Assembly (NCBI RefSeq): GCF_003633895.1
Contig: NZ_RBID01000014.1
Location: 325,665 to 389,664 of the forward strand
Direction of reading: 5' to 3'
DNA from: Vogesella indigofera
Lineage (GTDB): Bacteria > Pseudomonadota > Gammaproteobacteria > Burkholderiales > Chromobacteriaceae
DNA: 64,000 nucleotides
Part shown: positions 55,401 through 63,929 of the stretch, in pieces
Layout of the letters: each line of letters starts with the position of its first letter
Numbering within the stretch: position 1 is the stretch's first letter
Translations under genes and position numbers: made by a program
Notes under the pieces: generated by a model
Seen by the model: only the letters and a program-made list of their open reading frames with translations
What the model was told of the DNA's origin: nothing
The model's database searches: none

Positions 55401-56645
55401 ATGTTTCAACAACTGAAGACGGCGGTATCTGGTGCCCAGATCCTGTTCGTCGCTTTCGGCGCGCTGGTGCTGGTGCCGCTCTTGACCGGTCTCAATCCGG
55501 CGATGGCGCTGCTGGGCGCCGGTGTCGGCACGCTGGTGTTCCAGCTGTGCACCGGCCGCCAGGTGCCGATCTTCCTCGGCTCCTCGTTCGCCTTCATCGG
55601 CCCCATCATCTACTCGATGCAGACCTGGGGGCAGGGCGCCACCATGTTCGGCCTGTTCTGCGCCGGTTTCATGTACTTCGTGTTCGCCGCCATCGTGCGC
55701 TGGCGCGGCATGGCGATGGTCAATCGCCTGCTGCCGCCGGTGGTGATCGGGCCGGTGATCATGATCATCGGCCTGTCGGTGGCCAGCGCCGCGTCGAACA
55801 TGGCGATGGGCCGTGCCGGCGGCAACCAGATCATGCCGTACGAGACCTCGCTGCTGCTGGCGGCGGTATCGCTGGCCACCACCATCGTGGTGTCGATCTT
55901 CGCGCGCGGCATGTTCAAGCTGGTGCCGATCCTGGCCGGCGTCACCGTCGGCTACATCGTGGCCGCCTTCATCGGCGTGGTGGATTTCGACAAGCTGGCC
56001 AATGCGCCGTGGTTCGTGGTGCCGGCCTTCGGCAGCATGGAAGTGAACTGGGCGGCGGCGCTGTTCATGCTGCCGGTGGCGATCGCCCCGTCGATCGAAC
56101 ACATCGGCGGTGTGATGGCGATCGGCGGCGTGACCGGCAAGGACTACACCAAGACCCCGGGCCTGCACCGCACCCTGGCCGGCGACGGCCTCGGCGTGTG
56201 CATCGCCGGTGCCATCGGCGGCCCGCCGGTGACCACCTACGCCGAAGTGACCGGCGCGGTGATGATCACCCGCAACTTCAACCCGGTGGTGATGACGTGG
56301 GCGGCGGTGTTCGCCATTTGCATGGCCTTCTTCGGCAAGTTCAACGCGCTGCTGCAGTCGATCCCGATGCCGGTAATGGGCGGCATCATGGTGCTGCTGT
56401 TCGGCACCATCGCTTCCATCGGCTTGAAGACGCTGATCGAAGCCAAGGTCGACCTGATGGAGCCACGCAATCTGGTGATCATCTCGGTGGTGCTGACCTC
56501 CGGCATCGGCGGGCTGGAGCTGACCTTCGGCTCGTTCAGCCTGGTCGGCGTCGGCCTGTGCTCGGTGCTGGCCATCGTGCTGAACCTGATCCTGCCGCAG
56601 CAGGCGGCCAGCCACGACGGCATCGTCGAAGGCCAGGATGTGTAA
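55401..56645 (+). CDS. uraA: Uracil:proton symporter UraA
   Basis: The 414-aa membrane protein has about 14 hydrophobic segments and NCS2 family motifs: VPLLTGLNPAMALLGAGVGTL near the N terminus, LPVAIAPSIEHIGGVMAIGGVTGKD with the conserved Glu that binds uracil, and GLGVCIAGAIGGPPVTTYAE with the second Glu. It brings uracil in for Upp. A repeat pair and a terminator follow it. Confidence 0.96.
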   Translation: MFQQLKTAVSGAQILFVAFGALVLVPLLTGLNPAMALLGAGVGTLVFQLCTGRQVPIFLGSSFAFIGPIIYSMQTWGQGATMFGLFCAGFMYFVFAAIVRWRGMAMVNRLLPPVVIGPVIMIIGLSVASAASNMAMGRAGGNQIMPYETSLLLAAVSLATTIVVSIFARGMFKLVPILAGVTVGYIVAAFIGVVDFDKLANAPWFVVPAFGSMEVNWAAALFMLPVAIAPSIEHIGGVMAIGGVTGKDYTKTPGLHRTLAGDGLGVCIAGAIGGPPVTTYAEVTGAVMITRNFNPVVMTWAAVFAICMAFFGKFNALLQSIPMPVMGGIMVLLFGTIASIGLKTLIEAKVDLMEPRNLVIISVVLTSGIGGLELTFGSFSLVGVGLCSVLAIVLNLILPQQAASHDGIVEGQDV

Positions 56646-56665
56646 AGACCGGCACGTGTAAAGGC

Positions 56666-56696
56666 CAAGGTTGGCCGCAGGCTGCGGCCAACCTTG
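56666..56696. repeat. Inverted pair of full-length repeats after uraA
   Basis: CAAGGTTGGCCGCAG and CTGCGGCCAACCTTG form a perfect 15-bp stem with a one-base centre, about 20 bp after uraA. Confidence 0.9.
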
Positions 56697-56740
56697 CTCG
56701 TGTGACGCGCAGCGGGGGAGTGCCGCCGCGCATCACCATG

Positions 56741-56771
56741 AAAAAACCCGCCAGCAGTGGCGGGTTTTTTT
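56741..56771. terminator. Bidirectional terminator
   Basis: AAAAAACCCGCCA/TGGCGGGTTTTTTT with loop GCAG, between the convergent uraA and DUF2322 genes. Confidence 0.92.
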
Positions 56772-56784
56772 GCGGCCGTGCGGA

Positions 56785-57117
56785 TCAGGCCTCGGCGCTG
56801 TCGTCCAGCACGATGCGCACGCGCAGGCCGGGCGCATCCTGTTCGGCAATCGCCAGCAGACGGTCGATATTGGGATGCTTGCCGGGGTGGGCGCGGGCAT
56901 CGTCAGTGTGTTCGGCGTACAGCGCCAGGCCTTCGCGCGCCGCCGCCTTGTCGATGTGGCCGAAACGTTTTACCAGCGCGTGATAGACGCGCACCGAGCC
57001 GGCGGTGCCCGGTTTGTTGTCGAGGCGCTGCAGCGGTTCGCCGGCGGCATCCAGCAGCATCAGCGCGGCAATGCCGTCGATGGTGGGCAGGGTGGCGAGA
57101 ATGTCGGCAAATTTCAT
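56785..57117 (-). CDS. DUF2322-family protein
   Basis: The 110-aa product begins MKFADILATLPTIDGIAALML and contains GSVRVYHALVKRFG, DKAAAREGLALYAEHT and HPGKHPNIDRLLAI, which match the DUF2322 family of small proteobacterial proteins. Function unknown. A TTG at 57126 is an alternative start in the same frame. It is divergent from the ABC exporter operon. Confidence 0.85.
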   Translation of the reverse strand: MKFADILATLPTIDGIAALMLLDAAGEPLQRLDNKPGTAGSVRVYHALVKRFGHIDKAAAREGLALYAEHTDDARAHPGKHPNIDRLLAIAEQDAPGLRVRIVLDDSAEA

Positions 57118-57194
57118 GATGATCAAAGCTCCGTGGGCAAGATGTTTCGTAGAATGGAATCAGACCCTTCCTTCATTACCCGAGTTTACCTGAC

Positions 57195-58241
57195 ATGACG
57201 CGCCGCAAAATCCTGCTGTCCCTGTTTTTGCTGTTGCCGCTGCTGGCGGCCGGCTACTGGTGGTGGCGTCCGGCGGCGGTGGCGGTGGTGACGCTTGAGG
57301 CGCAGGACGTGGTGCGCAGCGTGGTGACCAGCGGTCGCGTCGAGGCCAGCCGCCAGAGCCGGCTCGGCGCCACCATCGGCGGCCGGGTGGTGGCGACACC
57401 GGTGGCCAAGGGACAGACGGTGACCGCCGGCACCGTGCTGCTGCAGCTGGAGCCGGAAGAGCTGCTGGCGCAATTGCAGCAAACCCGTGCCCAGCTGGAG
57501 GATGCCGGTCAGCAGCAGGCCGATGCCGAGCGCCAGTTGCAGCGCCAGCTGGCGCTGTTCCGCCAGGGCTTTGTCAGCCAGGCGGCGCTGGATGGTCTGC
57601 AGCGCAGCCGCGATCAGGCGCAGTTGCGGGTGGCGCAACTGCAGGCGCAGCTGGCGCAGTATCAGGCGCGGTTGGCGCAGGCGCAGATCCGCGCGCCGGC
57701 CGACGGCGTGCTGCTGGAGCGCGAGGTGGAGGTCGGCGACCTGCTCACCGCCGGCAGCGCCAAACTCAGCTTTGCCACCGCCGGCCCGAAACACGTGCTG
57801 CTGGATGTCGACGAACGCCAGCTGGCGCAACTGGCCAGCGGCCAGCCGGCGCTGATCGCGGCCGATGCCTTTCCGACGCGGCGGGTGGCCGGCAAGGTTG
57901 GCCGCATCGCGGCGCAGGTGGATAACGACCGCGGCACCTTGGAGGTGGAGGTGCTGCTGGGCGATGACGGCAGCTTTTTGCTGCCGGGGATGACGGTGTC
58001 GGCGGAGATCGAGACCGCGCGCTTGCGCCAGGTGCTGCTGCTGCCGGCCGAGGCGGTGAAGCGTGGCCAGGTGGCGCTGGTACGGGACGGCCGCCTGCAG
58101 CTGCGGCCGGTGCAGGCCAGCGCGGTGGTGGAGGGCAAGGTGCAGATCCTGCAGGGGTTGCGCGCCGGCATGGCGGTGGTTACCCCCTTCCCCTTGCTGG
58201 CGGCCGGCAGCCGCGTGCGCATCGTGGAGGCGGCGCCATGA
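57195..58241 (+). CDS. ABC-exporter periplasmic adaptor (MacA/HlyD-like)
   Basis: The 348-aa protein has an N-terminal membrane anchor (about 5-24), a lipoyl-like half (GATIGGRVVATPVAKGQTVTAGTVLLQLE), a coiled-coil hairpin (about 90-155) rich in Gln, Ala and Leu, and a second half-lipoyl (IRAPADGVLLEREVEVGDLLTAGS) and beta-barrel domain. It would link the permease and an outer membrane channel. A repeat copy CAAGGTTGGCCGC lies in it at 57892-57905. It overlaps the permease by ATGA. Confidence 0.9.
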   Translation: MTRRKILLSLFLLLPLLAAGYWWWRPAAVAVVTLEAQDVVRSVVTSGRVEASRQSRLGATIGGRVVATPVAKGQTVTAGTVLLQLEPEELLAQLQQTRAQLEDAGQQQADAERQLQRQLALFRQGFVSQAALDGLQRSRDQAQLRVAQLQAQLAQYQARLAQAQIRAPADGVLLEREVEVGDLLTAGSAKLSFATAGPKHVLLDVDERQLAQLASGQPALIAADAFPTRRVAGKVGRIAAQVDNDRGTLEVEVLLGDDGSFLLPGMTVSAEIETARLRQVLLLPAEAVKRGQVALVRDGRLQLRPVQASAVVEGKVQILQGLRAGMAVVTPFPLLAAGSRVRIVEAAP

Positions 58242-59452
58242 ACTTCGTGTGGACGGTGGCGTGGCGGCTGCTGCGCGAGGGGCGCTTCCAGACCGCGCTG
58301 ATCCTGGCCGGGGTCAGCATTGGTGTCGGCGTCATCGTCTACATCACCGCCATCGTCAGCGGTCTGCAGGCCAACATCATCGACCGCACGCTGTCGACCC
58401 AGGCACACGTGGTGCTGCGCCCGGCCGACATCGTCAACCAGGCGCCGCTGACGGTGCCGGGTAGCGTCAAGCTGGCTGACATCGCCAAGCGCACGCAGCG
58501 CGAGAACACCATCGCCAACTGGGGCAGCATCGTGGCGCGGGTGCGCGGCACGCCCAATGTGAGCGCGGTGGCGGCGATGGCCAGCGGCCCCGGTGTGGCG
58601 CAGCAGGGCGGCGTGCGCAAGTCCATCGTGTTGATGGGTGTGGATCTGGACGACTATCGGCAGGTGGTGCGGCTGGACAACAAGCTGAAAGCCGGGCGTC
58701 TGCTGTTGCCGACCGGCACGGCGCTGATCGGCAAGGAGCTGGCGGCGGACCTGGGCCTGCAGCCGGGCGGGCGCCTGCGCCTGCAGACCGCGACCGGCGG
58801 CAGCCAGAGCATGACGGTGGGGGCGGTTCTCGATTTCGGTCTCAAGGATCTCAACAAGCGCTGGGTGCTGTTGCCGCTGCGCGAGGCGCAGAACCTGCTC
58901 GGCTTCCAGCGCGATGTGACCGAAATCTACATCAAGAGCGAGCGCCTGTTCGAGGCGGAAAGCCTTGCGGCCAACCTTGCGCTGAGTACCGGCCTGACCG
59001 CGGACAGCTGGCAGTCCAGCAACGGCCAGCTGGTGACGGCGCTGAAAAGCCAGAGCGCGTCCAGCCTGATGATCCGCGTGTTCGTCACCTTTGCCGTGGC
59101 GCTGGGCATCGCCAGCGTGCTGGTGGTGACGGTGGTGCAGCGCCAGCGCGAGATCGGCATCCTGCGCGCGATGGGCACGCCGGCGTCGCGCATCCTGGCG
59201 GTGTTCCTGCTGCAGGGCGGCCTGGTCGGCCTGTTCGGCTCGCTGTTCGGCTCGCTGCTGGGGGCGGCGATGGCGGAGGGCATCAGCCGGATGGCGAAGA
59301 CCGAGGACGGCAGCCCGCTGTTTCCGGTGGTGCTCGACAGCGAGCTGTTCATCACCACCGCGCTGATTGCGACCCTGGTCGGGGTGCTGGCGGCACTGCT
59401 GCCGGCGCTGCGCGCGGCCAGACTGGACCCGGTGGTGGCGATCCGTGGCTGA
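58238..59452 (+). CDS. ABC transporter permease (FtsX/MacB-like)
   Basis: The 404-aa protein has one membrane segment near the N terminus (about 18-38), a large periplasmic MacB_PCD region (about 40-265) and three C-terminal membrane segments (about 280-400) of the FtsX type, including REIGILRAMGTPASRILAVFLLQGGLVGLFG. This is the non-fused form, in which the ATPase is a separate protein. A full repeat copy is inside at about 58967-58981, coding LAANLA. It overlaps the adaptor and ATPase genes at both ends. Confidence 0.92.
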   Translation: MNFVWTVAWRLLREGRFQTALILAGVSIGVGVIVYITAIVSGLQANIIDRTLSTQAHVVLRPADIVNQAPLTVPGSVKLADIAKRTQRENTIANWGSIVARVRGTPNVSAVAAMASGPGVAQQGGVRKSIVLMGVDLDDYRQVVRLDNKLKAGRLLLPTGTALIGKELAADLGLQPGGRLRLQTATGGSQSMTVGAVLDFGLKDLNKRWVLLPLREAQNLLGFQRDVTEIYIKSERLFEAESLAANLALSTGLTADSWQSSNGQLVTALKSQSASSLMIRVFVTFAVALGIASVLVVTVVQRQREIGILRAMGTPASRILAVFLLQGGLVGLFGSLFGSLLGAAMAEGISRMAKTEDGSPLFPVVLDSELFITTALIATLVGVLAALLPALRAARLDPVVAIRG

Positions 59453-60164
59453 AATCATGACGCTGGAAGGGGTGAAGAAAAGCTACGGCGGCGGCAAGTC
59501 GCCGCTGGTCGAGGTGCTGCACGGCATCGACTTGCAGCTGGTGGAAGGGGAGTTCGCCGCGCTGCTGGGGCCGTCCGGCTCCGGCAAGTCGACGCTGCTC
59601 AACATCATGGGGCTACTGGAGACGCCGACGGCCGGCGAGCTGCGCATTGCCGATACCGCCACCGCCAGCCTCGACGACGCGGCGCGCACCGCCTTGCGCA
59701 ATCGCTATCTTGGGTTCGTGTTCCAGTTCCACCATTTGCTGCCGGCCTTCTCGGCGCTGGAAAACGTGATGATGCCGCTGTTCGCCGGCCAGGGGCGGGT
59801 CACGTCGCAGGACCGGCAGCGCGCCGCGATGCTGTTGCAGCGCGTCGGGCTGGCCGAGCATGCCGCCAAGCAGCCGGTGCAGTTGTCTGGCGGGCAGCAG
59901 CAGCGCGTCGCCATTGTGCGGGCGCTGATGAATCGCCCGCGGCTGGTGCTGGCTGACGAGCCGACCGGCAACCTCGATACCCAGACGGCGAACGAGGTGT
60001 TTGCGCTGCTGCATGAACTCAATCGCGAGGATGGCACCACCTTCCTGATCGTCACCCACGACCAACGGCTGGCCGATGGCTGTCCGCGCCAGATCCGGCT
60101 GCTGGACGGCCGGTTGCAGCCGGATGGGCTCGTCAGTCCAGCGCCTTCAGCCAGTGGCCGCTGA
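59445..60164 (+). CDS. ABC transporter ATP-binding protein (LolD/MacB-like)
   Basis: The 239-aa protein has Walker A GPSGSGKSTLLNIMG, Q-loop FQFHHLLPAFSALENV, signature LSGGQQQRVAIVRALM, Walker B LVLADEPTGNLD and H-loop IVTHD. It energises the MacAB-like exporter for an unknown substrate such as a lipoprotein, toxin or drug. The start may be GTG 59445 (MAEIMTLEGV, overlapping the permease by 8 bp) or ATG 59457. Its 3-prime end overlaps the convergent GrlR-like gene by 32 bp. Confidence 0.92.
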   Translation: MAEIMTLEGVKKSYGGGKSPLVEVLHGIDLQLVEGEFAALLGPSGSGKSTLLNIMGLLETPTAGELRIADTATASLDDAARTALRNRYLGFVFQFHHLLPAFSALENVMMPLFAGQGRVTSQDRQRAAMLLQRVGLAEHAAKQPVQLSGGQQQRVAIVRALMNRPRLVLADEPTGNLDTQTANEVFALLHELNREDGTTFLIVTHDQRLADGCPRQIRLLDGRLQPDGLVSPAPSASGR

Positions 60165-60471
60165 TGGTGGCGAACATGGTCGGCACGTGCGCCACCGGGC
60201 CGGACAGGTTGAAGGTGTTGCTGTCGCTCATGAAATGGCCGTTCAGCGACAGCAGGTATTGCATGGCCGGGCCAAACAGCGTGCGTTCGGCTTCCTGGTG
60301 GCGCGACACGTTCATCTGCATCGCCACGTGCTGGCCGGAAAGGTGGAATTGCCCCTGATAGCGCGAGGTGGCATCGGTGCCCTGCAGCGAATGGTTGTCG
60401 ATTACCCACTGGCCATCGCTGTGCTGACCGTCGCTGGTGGATACCGTGACGTGATAGATCCCGTTGATCAT
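60133..60471 (-). CDS. GrlR-like small regulatory protein
   Basis: The 112-aa product begins MINGIYHVTVSTSDGQHSDGQWVI and continues with SLQGTDATSRYQGQF and ISGHWLKALD, which resembles GrlR, the small beta-barrel that binds and blocks the virulence activator GrlA in enteropathogenic E. coli. No GrlA or type III secretion gene is in the window. Similar proteins occur outside pathogens with unknown roles. Convergent overlap of 32 bp with the ABC ATPase gene. A GAAGGAG lies upstream of the ATG. Confidence 0.7.
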   Translation of the reverse strand: MINGIYHVTVSTSDGQHSDGQWVIDNHSLQGTDATSRYQGQFHLSGQHVAMQMNVSRHQEAERTLFGPAMQYLLSLNGHFMSDSNTFNLSGPVAHVPTMFATISGHWLKALD

Positions 60472-60597
60472 GGTGCGTCTCCTTCGAGGGGAAGATCTGC
60501 TGTCTGCCGGCAGGCAGCTACCTGTTTCAACTTAGACCACAAATCACGACAGATAAATCTGGATGCGGCCACCAGCCCGCCGATGCGGCGGCAAAAC

Positions 60598-60625
60598 AAA
60601 GCGGGCAGCCACTGGCTGCCCGCTT
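60598..60625 (-). terminator. Terminator of ubiC-ubiA
   Basis: GCGGGCAGCC/GGCTGCCCGC with a 4-base loop (ACTG on the plus strand), followed on the minus strand by TTTGTTTT, 22 bp past ubiA. Confidence 0.9.
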
Positions 60626-60646
60626 CGGGTGTCACGGTGCGCCGCT

Positions 60647-61519
60647 TCAGCGCAGGCAGTAAGCCAGCACCAGCCCGGCAAAGATCACCGCGCCGACGCG
60701 GTTATTGTCGAGAAAGGCCTTGAAACACAGCGCGCGGTCGCGGTGACGGATGTCCAGATACTGGCGCCCGATCAGCAGCACCGACAGCAGCAGCGACAGG
60801 TAGTACGGCCAGCCGAGGTCGAGGCTGTGGCCAATGCCGGTCATCAGCGCGATGAAGGCGGCGTGGCACAGCATCACCGCGCGCACGTCGTGATCGCCAA
60901 AGGTGATCGCCGAGGTCTTGATGCCGATCTTCAGGTCATCCGGTTTGTCGGTCATCGCGTAGGCGGTGTCGTAGCCGATGGTCCACAGCGCCTTGGCCAG
61001 GAACAGTAACCAAGCCAGCAGCGGCACGTCGCCGGTCACCGCGGCAAAGGCCATCGGGATGCCGAAGCCGAAGGCCAAGCCGAGATAGGCCTGCGGCAGC
61101 GGGAAGAAACGCTTGGTGAACGGATAGCTGGCGGCGAGGAACACTGCCGGCAGCGACAGCAACAGGGTCAGCCGGTTCAGCGGCAGGATCAAGAGCAGGC
61201 TGAGCAGGGCCAGCAGCGCGGCCAGCAGCAGCGCTTCCTTGCTGCTCACCGCGCCGCGGGCGAACGGCCGCTGTTTGGTGCGCGCCACATGCATGTCGAT
61301 GTGGCGGTCGGCGAAGTCGTTGATCACGCAGCCGGCGGAGCGCATCAAGAAGGTGCCGAGTGTAAAGATCAGCAGCAGCTGCCAGTCCGGCTGGCCAGCG
61401 GAGGCGATCCACAGCGCCCACAGTGTCGGCCACAGCAGCAGCAGGGTGCCGATCGGCTTGTCGATACGCATCAGCTGACCGTAGACCGTCAGCCGCTCCT
61501 TGATAAAGTCCATGTTCAT
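60647..61519 (-). CDS. ubiA: 4-hydroxybenzoate polyprenyltransferase
   Basis: UbiA attaches the polyprenyl tail to 4-hydroxybenzoate in ubiquinone synthesis. The 290-aa membrane protein has the two Asp-rich motifs: [19 protein letters not shown] (first) and [21 protein letters not shown] (second), and about eight membrane segments. Its start ATG 61519 overlaps the ubiC stop by one base (TGATG), so translation is coupled. Confidence 0.96.
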   Translation of the reverse strand: MNMDFIKERLTVYGQLMRIDKPIGTLLLLWPTLWALWIASAGQPDWQLLLIFTLGTFLMRSAGCVINDFADRHIDMHVARTKQRPFARGAVSSKEALLLAALLALLSLLLILPLNRLTLLLSLPAVFLAASYPFTKRFFPLPQAYLGLAFGFGIPMAFAAVTGDVPLLAWLLFLAKALWTIGYDTAYAMTDKPDDLKIGIKTSAITFGDHDVRAVMLCHAAFIALMTGIGHSLDLGWPYYLSLLLSVLLIGRQYLDIRHRDRALCFKAFLDNNRVGAVIFAGLVLAYCLR

Positions 61520-62058
61520 CACAGCAACTGCTCCAGTTCCGGCAAGAAGATTTCACAAACCAGCAGGCGCTGCCCGTCCAGCTCGAAGCGGCAGCGACGG
61601 GCCAGGTAGCGGCTGCTGCCATGAGGATCGTGCGCCTGAGCCAGCGCAAACAGCGGATGTCCGGCGTGCAGCTCGGCAAAGTCCAGCGTGCCGCGCCGCA
61701 GTTGCGGCAGGTCGCCAAACAGCGTCAGTCCCAGCGAACGGCTGCCGCGCTCCAGGATCGGCCGCCACACCGGGCATGCCGGCAGGCACACGCTGCGCGC
61801 CACCACCACCGGCTTGCCGGCGAGCGTCAGGCAAACGTGTCTGGCATGCAATTGGCTATCTGGGGTAAGCTCGAATAGGGCGGTTTCGTCGACATGAATC
61901 GCGTCGCTGCCTTGCTGCAGCACGCTGACGGCGAAGTCGTGGCCGCTTGCCATCAGGTAGTTGGTGAGCGAACCGCTGACGGTGATGCACTCTGCCAGCA
62001 GCGGTGAAGTTGGCGGCAACTGGGCCGACCAGTCAGAAAAAGGCGTCATGCGGCGCAT
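61519..62058 (-). CDS. ubiC: Chorismate lyase
   Basis: UbiC splits chorismate to 4-hydroxybenzoate and pyruvate, the first step of ubiquinone synthesis. The 179-aa protein has [23 protein letters not shown] near its start and [12 protein letters not shown] with the conserved Arg, then [13 protein letters not shown] and the C-terminal Glu in CEIFLPEL. It is first of the ubiC-ubiA pair. A nearby ATG 9 bases inside is an alternative start. Confidence 0.93.
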   Translation of the reverse strand: MRRMTPFSDWSAQLPPTSPLLAECITVSGSLTNYLMASGHDFAVSVLQQGSDAIHVDETALFELTPDSQLHARHVCLTLAGKPVVVARSVCLPACPVWRPILERGSRSLGLTLFGDLPQLRRGTLDFAELHAGHPLFALAQAHDPHGSSRYLARRCRFELDGQRLLVCEIFLPELEQLL

Positions 62059-62093
62059 TATGCCAAAACCCGTCCGATCCCGCCGCTGTTGCG

Positions 62094-62108
62094 TGCGGCC
62101 AACCTTGT
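62094..62108. repeat. Single copy of the interspersed repeat
   Basis: TGCGGCCAACCTTG with flanking T/G context, exact core, between divergent ubiC and the LrgA gene, 19 bp before its ATG. Confidence 0.8.
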
Positions 62109-62126
62109 GACCCCTGTGAGTTGTCG

Positions 62127-62486
62127 ATGATCGAAACCTTCCTGTGGCTGCTGGGCTACCAGTTTGCCGGCGAGTTGCTGGCGCGCAGCCTCGGCTGGCC
62201 CATCCCCGGTGCCGTGCTCGGCATGCTGTTCCTGTTCCTGACGCTGTGTGTGCGCAAGGGCATTCCCGACACGCTGCGCCACAACGTGCCGCGGCTGATG
62301 ACGCACATGTCGCTGCTGTTCATCCCCGCCGGTGCCGGCATCCTCGCTTTCTGGCCGCTGCTGGCCGAGCGGCCGCTGGCGATGGCGGCGGTGCTGCTGC
62401 TGTCGACGTTGTCGACGCTGCTGATCAGCGCGCTGACGTTGACGCTGCTGCTGCGCCGTCAACAAAGCAGAAAGGCCAAGCCATGA
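62127..62486 (+). CDS. CidA/LrgA-family holin-like protein
   Basis: The 119-aa membrane protein has four hydrophobic segments and begins MIETFLWLLGYQFAGELLAR; LGWPIPGAVLGMLFLFLTL is the family signature. CidA/LrgA proteins resemble phage holins and affect murein hydrolase activity, membrane energy or export of pyruvate and glycolate products. It is coupled to the LrgB gene by ATGA overlap. Confidence 0.9.
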   Translation: MIETFLWLLGYQFAGELLARSLGWPIPGAVLGMLFLFLTLCVRKGIPDTLRHNVPRLMTHMSLLFIPAGAGILAFWPLLAERPLAMAAVLLLSTLSTLLISALTLTLLLRRQQSRKAKP

Positions 62487-63196
62487 CACCGACACTATAT
62501 GAGTGGTTGCGCCAGTCGCCGCTGACCGGCATCTTCCTGACGCTGCTGGCCTACCGTGTCGCGCTGAGCATCAGCCGCCGCTATCACGGCCATCCGCTGG
62601 CCAACACGGTGCTGGTCGGTGCCGGGCTGCTGATCGTCAGTCTGCTGGCGCTGGGGCTGAGTTTCGACGAGTATTTCCGCGGCGCCAGCTTTATCCAGTT
62701 CCTGCTCGGGCCGATCACCGTCGCGCTGGCGATTCCGCTGTACAACAATCTGGCGCGGCTCAAGCGCAGCGCCTTCGCCATCCTGAGTAGCATCGTGGTC
62801 GGCAGTGTCGCCGGTGTGGCCAGCGCGGTGCTGATTGCCGTCGCCTTCGATATGCCGCCACAGATCGTGCTCAGCCTGGCGCCGCGCTCGGCCACCACGC
62901 CGATCGCGATCGGCGTGGCCGAGGCCATCGGCGGCATCCCCACCCTGGCGGCCGCCTTTGTCATCGTGACCGGCATCATCGGTGCGGTGCTGGCCAAGCC
63001 GCTGCTGACGCTATTACGCATGAACGATGACGTGGTGCTGGGTATCGCCACCGGCATCGCTGCACACGGCATCGGCACCGCCCGCGTCTTCCAGATTTCG
63101 GAAACTGCCGGCGCCTTTGCCGGTCTGGCAATGGGGCTGACCGGTTTTGTCACGGCGGTGGTGGCACCATTGTTGGTGCATTTCTTGCTGTCGTAA
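62483..63196 (+). CDS. LrgB/CidB-family membrane protein
   Basis: The 237-aa membrane protein has about six segments and the LrgB signature SLAPRSATTPIAIGVAEAIGG, GIPTLAAAFVIVTGIIGAV and IATGIAAHGIGTARVFQISETAGAFAGLAMGL. It is the partner of LrgA. Pairs of this type are known to be antiholin-like or metabolite transporters (for example PlgG and YohK/YohJ). The start ATG overlaps the LrgA stop. Confidence 0.93.
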   Translation: MTPTLYEWLRQSPLTGIFLTLLAYRVALSISRRYHGHPLANTVLVGAGLLIVSLLALGLSFDEYFRGASFIQFLLGPITVALAIPLYNNLARLKRSAFAILSSIVVGSVAGVASAVLIAVAFDMPPQIVLSLAPRSATTPIAIGVAEAIGGIPTLAAAFVIVTGIIGAVLAKPLLTLLRMNDDVVLGIATGIAAHGIGTARVFQISETAGAFAGLAMGLTGFVTAVVAPLLVHFLLS

Positions 63197-63245
63197 TACA
63201 CATGGCACAGCATATGGCAGCCAAACAATAAGACTAAGGAATGAT

Positions 63246-63707
63246 ATGGATCTCATCTTGTGGCGTCATGCCGAAGCCGAGGAAGGCTCTGACGACATGC
63301 AGCGGGCGCTGACCCGTCGCGGCCAGAAGCAGGCGAGCGCGATGGCAACATGGCTGCGCAAGCAGCTGCCCGACGATTTTGCGCTGCTGGCCTCCGAGGC
63401 GCTGCGCTCGCAGCAAACCGCGGCGCTGTTCGCCAAGAGTTATGAAGTCGTGCCGGCGCTGAACCCGGATGCCTCGGTCGAGCAGGTGCTGAGCGCCATC
63501 GACTGGCCGCGCAGCGGCAAAACCATCGTGCTGGTCGGCCATCAGCCTTACATCGGTCGTCTCGCCGCCACGCTGATGAGCGAGCAGCCCTTGCTGTGGA
63601 GCGTCAAGAAAGGTGCCATCTGGTGGCTCAGCCATCGTGAACGTCACGGCATCGAGCAAATTCGTCTCAAGGCGATGATGACACCGGCGATGCTGGGTAT
63701 CGATTAA
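63246..63707 (+). CDS. sixA: Phosphohistidine phosphatase SixA
   Basis: SixA removes phosphate from histidine, for example of ArcB or phosphotransferase proteins. The 153-aa protein has the RHG-type motif LILWRHAEAEEGSDD (Arg, His), ALRSQQTA and the second His in VLVGHQPYIGRLAA. AAGGA precedes ATG 63246. A repeat-derived terminator follows. Confidence 0.92.
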   Translation: MDLILWRHAEAEEGSDDMQRALTRRGQKQASAMATWLRKQLPDDFALLASEALRSQQTAALFAKSYEVVPALNPDASVEQVLSAIDWPRSGKTIVLVGHQPYIGRLAATLMSEQPLLWSVKKGAIWWLSHRERHGIEQIRLKAMMTPAMLGID

Positions 63708-63736
63708 TACGAATATTGCGCTTTATTCTCATGCCC

Positions 63737-63770
63737 AAGGTTGGCCGCAAGCACTGCGGCCAACCTTTTT
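63737..63770 (+). terminator. sixA terminator formed by two repeat copies
   Basis: AAGGTTGGCCGCA (63737-63749) and TGCGGCCAACCTT (63755-63767) form a perfect 13-bp stem with a 5-base loop, followed by TTT then CATTTTTC. The two arms are repeat copies and the last T residues of the arm feed the T tract. Confidence 0.88.
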
Positions 63771-63845
63771 CATTTTTCTTGGCGCTGCGGTGGCTGTGGA
63801 ATCAAGGACTTGCCGCTTTGGTGTCAGAAAGTGCGTTTGCGGGTG

Positions 63846-63874
63846 TTGACGCGGCTGGCGGGCTTCGCTATAGT
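63846..63874 (+). promoter_or_regulatory. rRNA operon promoter
   Basis: TTGACG (63846-63851) and TATAGT (63869-63874) with the ideal 17-bp spacer, followed by a C-rich start region (TCGCCTCC). Such strong boxes plus the boxA just downstream fit an rrn P1 promoter. Confidence 0.8.
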
Positions 63875-63917
63875 TCGCCTCCTCAGCTGACGCCGCAAAC
63901 GAAACGCGACGCAGCAC

Positions 63918-63929
63918 TGCTCTTTAACA
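63918..63929 (+). promoter_or_regulatory. boxA antitermination element
   Basis: TGCTCTTTAACA matches the rRNA boxA that binds NusB-S10 and prevents early termination in rRNA leaders. Confidence 0.85.
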
